NCBI GenBank assembly: GCA_945788675.1
Contig: CALZMY010000089.1
Span: 1 to 9,679 of the forward strand
DNA length: 9,679 bases
Origin: an uncultured Gammaproteobacteria bacterium
GTDB taxonomy: Bacteria > Pseudomonadota > Gammaproteobacteria > SZUA-140
Direction of reading: 5' to 3'
Below are positions 6,692-9,679 of the stretch, in pieces. The translations under genes were made by a program, and so were the position numbers. Within the stretch, counting starts at the first letter, position 1. Every line of letters begins with the position of its first letter. Under the pieces are notes generated by a model, which ran no database searches, was not told the origin of the DNA, and saw nothing but the letters and a program-made list of their open reading frames with translations.

Positions 6692-7167
6692 GCATGGCTT
6701 TGGTATAACTTTTTAAACGCTTGTCGAATCGTCGCAATTGGCAGATAAAGCATGAGGTGATTGTTCTTAAGAGGAACAAAACCAAACCTCATGTAATAAC
6801 CGGTGGCGTTGTCATCTTTCGTGTCAGCGAACATGCCTACTAAACCGGCATCTTCCGATATCCGAACCGAGCGTTCCATTGTGTTTATTAACAGATTCCT
6901 CCCGAAACCGTTCTGCTGGTTTTCCCCGCATAATATGGCAAGCCTGGCAAGCCTGGCAAGTTTGGCGGTTAGCATAGGGTGAGGATAGCGCTGGAGTCGT
7001 GGATCCGGTATGTGACCTGGTACCACTTCACAAACAGTCAGTGTGTAGTAGCCAATGATTTTCTCAGGGAAGTCGTCATCGACAAGAACGAACGTTCTCG
7101 ATATTTCGCGCTCGGCATGTCGCCGAGCGTGTTTTTTCAGAAATGTATTAAGATTCTCATTTCCGCA
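6652..7167 (-). pseudogene. GNAT acetyltransferase toxin (TacT/AtaT-like), start lost
   Basis: The frame is open from 7167 to the stop at 6652 and reads CGNENLNTFLKKHARRHA, then RTFVLVDDD and IIGYYTL, all typical of TacT/AtaT toxins that acetylate the amino acid on charged tRNA. Counting from the GTG at 7026, the acetyl-CoA loop is Q37-x-x-G40-x-G42-R43 and the likely catalytic Tyr is Y78 in YMRFGF. The usual opening (about 18 residues ending in F-x-C-G) is missing: an in-frame TGA at 7168-7170 precedes CGN and no ATG lies in the first 47 codons. Starting at GTG 7026 gives 124 residues without the first strands of the fold. The C-terminus runs past the usual LP-x-AT ending into vapC DNA. Probably inactive. 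It follows its broken antitoxin. Confidence 0.8.
6937..6963. repeat. 9-bp tandem repeat inside the GNAT gene
   Basis: GGCAAGCCT occurs twice and is followed by GGCAAGTTT, giving three 9-bp units. On the minus strand these code for the repeated LARLARLA just before the acetyl-CoA-binding loop, where relatives usually have one ARL-x-RLA-type strand. One unit is probably a 3-residue duplication by slippage, in line with relaxed selection. Confidence 0.6.
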
Positions 7168-7184
7168 TCAGCATCTAAACCAGC

Positions 7185-7461
7185 TTTTTTATAGTTAACT
7201 ATGGCTGATTTTAATTCGCGATTTGGGACAGGGGGGTGTCCAGCATATCGAGAAATGATGCTGTATCCGCAGTGCTCAAGCGTATTATACGTTCTTGTTC
7301 GATGATCTGCTGAGCGGCATGATAAGCAGCCTGGGCCATGAACTGGGTTTCAGTTGCCCCCGAAATTCGGCAACCATTCTGATTGGCTCCTTGACGCGAG
7401 CGGTAAGCCGTGCTTCGCTTTTACCGTTAGGTAGTTCTTCTAAGACAGTTCTAGTGGTCAT
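7185..7461 (-). pseudogene. DUF1778-type (TacA-like) antitoxin, frameshifted
   Basis: Three minus-strand frames joined together give one good DUF1778 antitoxin. Frame one starts at ATG 7459-7461 and reads MTTRTVLEELPNG, then ARLTARV (ribbon-helix-helix part). At the C5 run 7357-7361 the frame must shift to give GATETQFMAQAAYHAAQQII, then EQERIIRLS and FLDMLDT. At the G6 run 7231-7236 it shifts again to give PPVPNRELKSAIVNYKK, the toxin-wrapping C-terminus. Each break is a loss of one base in a G/C run. The unshifted frame gives only a short unrelated tail ending at 7285. The gene precedes the GNAT gene in the standard antitoxin-first order. Unless the breaks are sequencing errors, no full antitoxin is made. 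Confidence 0.82.
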
Positions 7462-7501
7462 GATCCATATCTCAGTTCTATGTAAAGCAGCGCTAATTCT
7501 C

Positions 7502-7520
7502 TGGTGCCAAAATGGCACCA
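7502..7520. promoter_or_regulatory. Inverted-repeat operator of the DUF1778-GNAT module
   Basis: TGGTGCC and GGCACCA form perfect 7-bp arms around AAAAT, about 40 bp upstream of the antitoxin ATG. DUF1778 antitoxins are ribbon-helix-helix repressors that bind such palindromes and autoregulate the operon. On the minus strand the right half supplies TTGGCA, a plausible -35 box, though the matching -10 (TTACAT at 19 bp) is weak. The site is intact although both genes it would control are broken. Confidence 0.6.
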
Positions 7521-7575
7521 TTTGTGTAAATTATCGGTTAACTTTTCTAAAAAATAAACTCATTAATTCATGGGC

Positions 7576-7604
7576 TTGATATAGCATTAATCAATGGATA
7601 TAAT
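7576..7604 (+). promoter_or_regulatory. Sigma-70 promoter of the Fic gene
   Basis: TTGATA (7576-7581) and TATAAT (7599-7604) are separated by 17 bp, close to the ideal vegetative promoter. Transcription should begin near 7611, leaving a leader of about 63 bases before the Fic ATG. Confidence 0.75.
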
Positions 7605-7646
7605 GCGACATTAAGTGATGGTATATGTGCGACACTAAAGCGTGAT
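7605..7646 (+). repeat. Imperfect direct repeats in the Fic leader, probable autoregulator site
   Basis: GCGACATTAAGTGAT (from 7605) and GCGACACTAAAGCGTGAT (from 7629) repeat in the same orientation, 24 bp apart, directly after the -10 box and over the expected transcription start. The Fic protein downstream begins with an AbiEi-like domain, and AbiEi antitoxins repress their own promoter by binding paired repeats. A repressor bound here would block transcription. The link to the Fic protein is inference. Confidence 0.5.
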
Positions 7647-7673
7647 ATTTGTGGCGGGCAGTATGAGGGAATT

Positions 7674-9203
7674 ATGGCAACATTTGGAGAATTGCTGGCA
7701 GCATCTTTGGAGCGGGTGAAGGCCGTTGCCCAGGACAATATTGTACAAGCGGTATCTCTTGGCCGTACCGACCGGGAGCGTTTGCTCAAGAATGGTTGGT
7801 TAACACCCATTATTCGCGGTTGGTATATTCTCGGTCACCCGGAAGGTCAGGGTGAGACCACCCAGTGGTACGCCTCTTATTGGCAGTTCGTGAGGTGCTA
7901 TTTGGCCGAGCGCTTTGGCACAAACTATTGTCTATCGCCTGAGTCGTCTCTGGACTTTTTTCTTGACCAGAATAACGTACCTAAACAGTTGATGGTGGTT
8001 GCCCTCAGCGGTGGAACCACTAAAGTGGATCTGCCCCACGATACTTCGCTGCTGGCCTGGAAAGGCGATGTTCCGCAAGCGCGAGAGGTGATACAGGGTA
8101 TTCAGGTCATGCCGCTGGCCAACGCACTATGCCGGGTTTCGCCCACATTTTTTAACCACGCCCCAGCATCCGCTGAAATTGCGCTACGTCTGGCGACACC
8201 AGCGGCGATTGCTCGTTACGTGATTGATGGCGGTCATTCTGTTGTTGCCGGTCGCATGATCGGAGCCTATCGTTTTCTAGGGGACGAGGCGGCGGCGGAG
8301 ACAATCGCGATGGGTTTTAAGGTAAAGGGTGAGCGGATTCGGGAAGCAAACCCATTTACCATAGCGCAGCCGCTTTTAGGGTGTAAGCCGTTTCGTCCTC
8401 GTTCACCCTACGCAGCCCGTATCGAAGCCCTGTGGCAACAAATGCGTGAGCCGGTTATCGCTACATTTCCTAAAGCGCCCGGATTGCCCAGTGAGCCATC
8501 CCGGTATCTTGCTCAAGTTGAAGAGCGTTATCGTTTTGATGCCTATCACTCCCTCTCTATCGAAGGGTATCAAGTCAATTACGACCTGATTGAGAGAATC
8601 CGTAACGGAGAGTGGAATCCCGATGAGTCAGCGACTGACCACGATCAACGTAACGCTATGGCAGCTAAAGGCTATCACGCTGCGTTCAAGGCGGTTTGTT
8701 TCAGCATTGAGGCCATCTTTGAGAAGACGGAACCCGGGTCGGTCATAGAGCGGGATCTCTCTAAATGGTATCAGGCGTTATTTACACCCTCTGTTCAGGC
8801 GGAACTGGTACGCGCTTCTGATTTGGCAGGGTTTCGTAATAACCAGGTTTTCATTCGCGGAGCAGCCCATGTGCCGCCTCCCAAAGAGGCGCTAGTGGAC
8901 GCAATGGAGGCACTGCTTAATTGCCTCAAGAATGAAGCCGAAGCTTCCGTGAGAGCGGTTTTGGGTCATTTTATTTTTGTTTATATCCACCCCTATATGG
9001 ATGGCAATGGCCGTATCGGCCGATTTATCATGAATGCCATGTTGGCTTCAGGTGGTTATCGTTGGACGGTGATTCGTTCAGATAAAACCAGACGTGACCG
9101 TTATATGAACACGTTGGATATCGCATCATCTCAGCATGACATCAGCGCTTTTGCCCAGTTTATCGTGGAAGAGATGGCTGTGGACTGGGAAAGTGCCAAA
9201 TAA
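7674..9203 (+). CDS. Fic-domain AMP transferase with N-terminal AbiEi-like domain
   Basis: This is a 509-residue protein. The N-terminal part (about 1-230) looks like the AbiEi winged-helix family: RERLLKNGWLTPIIRGWYIL at 35-53, then a conserved LSPESSL. The C-terminal part is a Fic domain with the complete active-site loop HPYMDGNGRIGR (439-450), where H439 is the catalytic base. S-L-S-I-E-G at 293-298 fits the inhibitory (S/T)xxxE(G/N) motif placed before the Fic core (class II), so E297 should hold the enzyme inactive until relieved. Fic enzymes usually transfer AMP to a hydroxyl on a target protein; the target is unknown. The start has a good ribosome-binding site (GAGGGA, 7665-7670). The gene stands alone, opposite to the degraded GNAT module, and no separate antitoxin is seen. 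It may repress its own promoter through the upstream repeats. Confidence 0.9.
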   Translation: MATFGELLAASLERVKAVAQDNIVQAVSLGRTDRERLLKNGWLTPIIRGWYILGHPEGQGETTQWYASYWQFVRCYLAERFGTNYCLSPESSLDFFLDQNNVPKQLMVVALSGGTTKVDLPHDTSLLAWKGDVPQAREVIQGIQVMPLANALCRVSPTFFNHAPASAEIALRLATPAAIARYVIDGGHSVVAGRMIGAYRFLGDEAAAETIAMGFKVKGERIREANPFTIAQPLLGCKPFRPRSPYAARIEALWQQMREPVIATFPKAPGLPSEPSRYLAQVEERYRFDAYHSLSIEGYQVNYDLIERIRNGEWNPDESATDHDQRNAMAAKGYHAAFKAVCFSIEAIFEKTEPGSVIERDLSKWYQALFTPSVQAELVRASDLAGFRNNQVFIRGAAHVPPPKEALVDAMEALLNCLKNEAEASVRAVLGHFIFVYIHPYMDGNGRIGRFIMNAMLASGGYRWTVIRSDKTRRDRYMNTLDIASSQHDISAFAQFIVEEMAVDWESAK

Positions 9204-9458
9204 GTCTTTTCTGAGGGGGGATAGAAGGTGGTTAGGGTTCATTAATTTAGCAAGCGAGCGCCTACCGCGTATCAAAGCTGCACCTCAGAGTGGATGATAG
9301 CGTATTGTTTGATCGTTCAGGTGGTATGTGTAAGTCCTATTGGGCCGTGTTTAAAACGTAGTTGTAATCCTATAAAAAGCCGGCTATTACCTCGTAACAT
9401 ATTGAATCTATATTAGAAGCCAACAACTTTCGATTTAACGAAAAACTGCGGTACAAGG
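9204..9458. other. Non-coding stretch between Fic and the att site
   Basis: All frames are broken by stops within short distances and no known protein motif, tRNA or clear promoter is visible. No hairpin with a T-run follows the Fic stop, so its terminator is not evident nearby. The strand AATCGAAAGTTGTTGGC (reverse of 9420-9436) is not recognisable. This is probably island-end DNA, where recombinase-binding arm sites would be expected. Confidence 0.5.
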
Positions 9459-9480
9459 TCGCATCCCCTTGGGGACGCCA
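9459..9480 (+). other. tRNA-Glu 3'-end copy, probable attachment site (att)
   Basis: TCGCATCCCCTTGGGGACGCCA matches the T-loop, T-stem, acceptor strand and CCA end of gammaproteobacterial tRNA-Glu; E. coli reads TCGAATCCCCTAGGGGACGCCA. DNA upstream has no GTCCCC acceptor half, anticodon arm or T-stem partner, so this is not a whole tRNA. Tyrosine integrases commonly insert at the tRNA 3' end and duplicate about this much sequence. The intact tRNA gene should lie at the other end of the island, beyond the window's left edge, or have been lost. The opposite-strand translation gives WRPQGD, as seen in false reading frames across tRNA-Glu genes. Confidence 0.72.
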
Positions 9481-9525
9481 AATACAAAACCCTCGATGCG
9501 CCAGCATCGAGGGTTTTTTATTTGG
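9478..9525 (+). terminator. Intrinsic terminator behind the tRNA-Glu att site
   Basis: Arms AAAACCCTCGATGC (9486-9499) and GCATCGAGGGTTTT (9504-9517) form a perfect 14-bp stem with a GCCA loop, followed by more T residues. CCAAAT and ATTTGG (9478-9483, 9520-9525) can extend pairing further out. A-runs and T-runs on both sides suggest it may work in both directions. It sits where a tRNA-Glu gene terminator would lie, supporting the view that host chromosome resumes here. Confidence 0.88.
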
Positions 9526-9627
9526 TGTGCCGAAAAGGGGTGAGAGCCCCGAATTAAATAGTCGACCCTGAAAAACCCACAAGCTCCTGACCAATAAAGA
9601 AAAAGAAGCTGGAATGAGATAAAATAA

Positions 9628-9665
9628 CGTCCAGAAACCGGTGTTAATCGCAGTAAAACTGGACG
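9628..9665. repeat. Inverted repeat with 24-bp loop at the right edge
   Basis: CGTCCAG and CTGGACG form 7-bp arms separated by 24 bp. No gene is visible in 9526-9679. A small GGGG-TGAGAG-CCCC hairpin lies at about 9536-9550. Function is unknown; the arms could belong to a small RNA, an operator or a transposon scar. Confidence 0.3.
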
Positions 9666-9679
9666 AAAAGGACAGCGCG

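Noticed and set aside
7285..7521. 78-residue minus-strand frame as an intact small protein starting at 7521
   Set aside because: Its start lies upstream of the likely antitoxin ATG and inside the operator, and its last 28 residues come from the wrong frame after the first shift; it is part of the broken antitoxin.
7568..7810. 80-residue minus-strand frame over the Fic start
   Set aside because: It overlaps the Fic promoter, ribosome-binding site and first codons, with no motif of its own.
9421..9480. A complete tRNA gene
   Set aside because: Only the T-loop to CCA part is present; no matching acceptor 5' strand, D-arm or anticodon arm exists upstream.
9370..9594. 74-residue minus-strand reading frame
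   Set aside because: It runs across the terminator and the tRNA-Glu copy; its WRPQGD is the reverse-strand translation of a tRNA-Glu 3' end, a well-known false frame.
1..9679. CRISPR array
   Set aside because: No regularly spaced repeats of 25-40 bp were seen; the only clear repeats are the 9-bp tandem in the GNAT gene and the two Fic leader repeats.

Overview
The window is about 9.7 kb of accessory DNA, most likely from a gammaproteobacterium. That is suggested by the Proteobacteria-type HipA, Fic and SNF2/SWIM proteins and by a tRNA-Glu 3' end close to the E. coli form; the genus cannot be told. It looks like the right-hand part of a genomic island. The left edge is the end of an ISL3-family insertion sequence, followed by a tyrosine recombinase cut off after about 59 residues. 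Near the right edge is a 22-bp copy of a tRNA-Glu 3' end (9459-9480), followed by a strong terminator, as expected at an island attachment site.

Layout: (1) 1-127, ISL3 end with the start of its transposase. (2) 173-352, integrase N-terminal remnant, convergent with (3) hipB-hipA at 1939-349 on the minus strand, an intact-looking type II toxin-antitoxin pair. (4) 2048-2194, a possible serine-recombinase relic. (5) 6554-2212, three minus-strand genes in a row: an SNF2-family helicase, a SWIM zinc-finger protein with a lysine-rich linker and a C-terminal helix-turn-helix, and a small nucleotidyltransferase. (6) 7461-6551, a graveyard of toxin-antitoxin modules: a DUF1778-type antitoxin broken by two -1 frameshifts at G/C runs, its GNAT toxin without a proper start, and the last 46 residues of a VapC PIN toxin whose stop overlaps the helicase start. 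A clean inverted-repeat operator still precedes the dead antitoxin. (7) 7576-9203 on the plus strand, a Fic protein with an AbiEi-like N-terminal domain, preceded by a near-consensus sigma-70 promoter and a pair of imperfect direct repeats. (8) 9204-9679, non-coding DNA with the tRNA-Glu att copy and terminator.

The working genes are therefore one HipBA module, one Fic protein that probably carries its own regulator and inhibitory motif, and an SNF2-SWIM-nucleotidyltransferase row. The row is the best candidate for a little-described system, possibly in DNA repair or defence, but that role is inference from domains and context. The rest are remnants of mobile elements and decayed toxin-antitoxin loci, typical of an integration hot spot.
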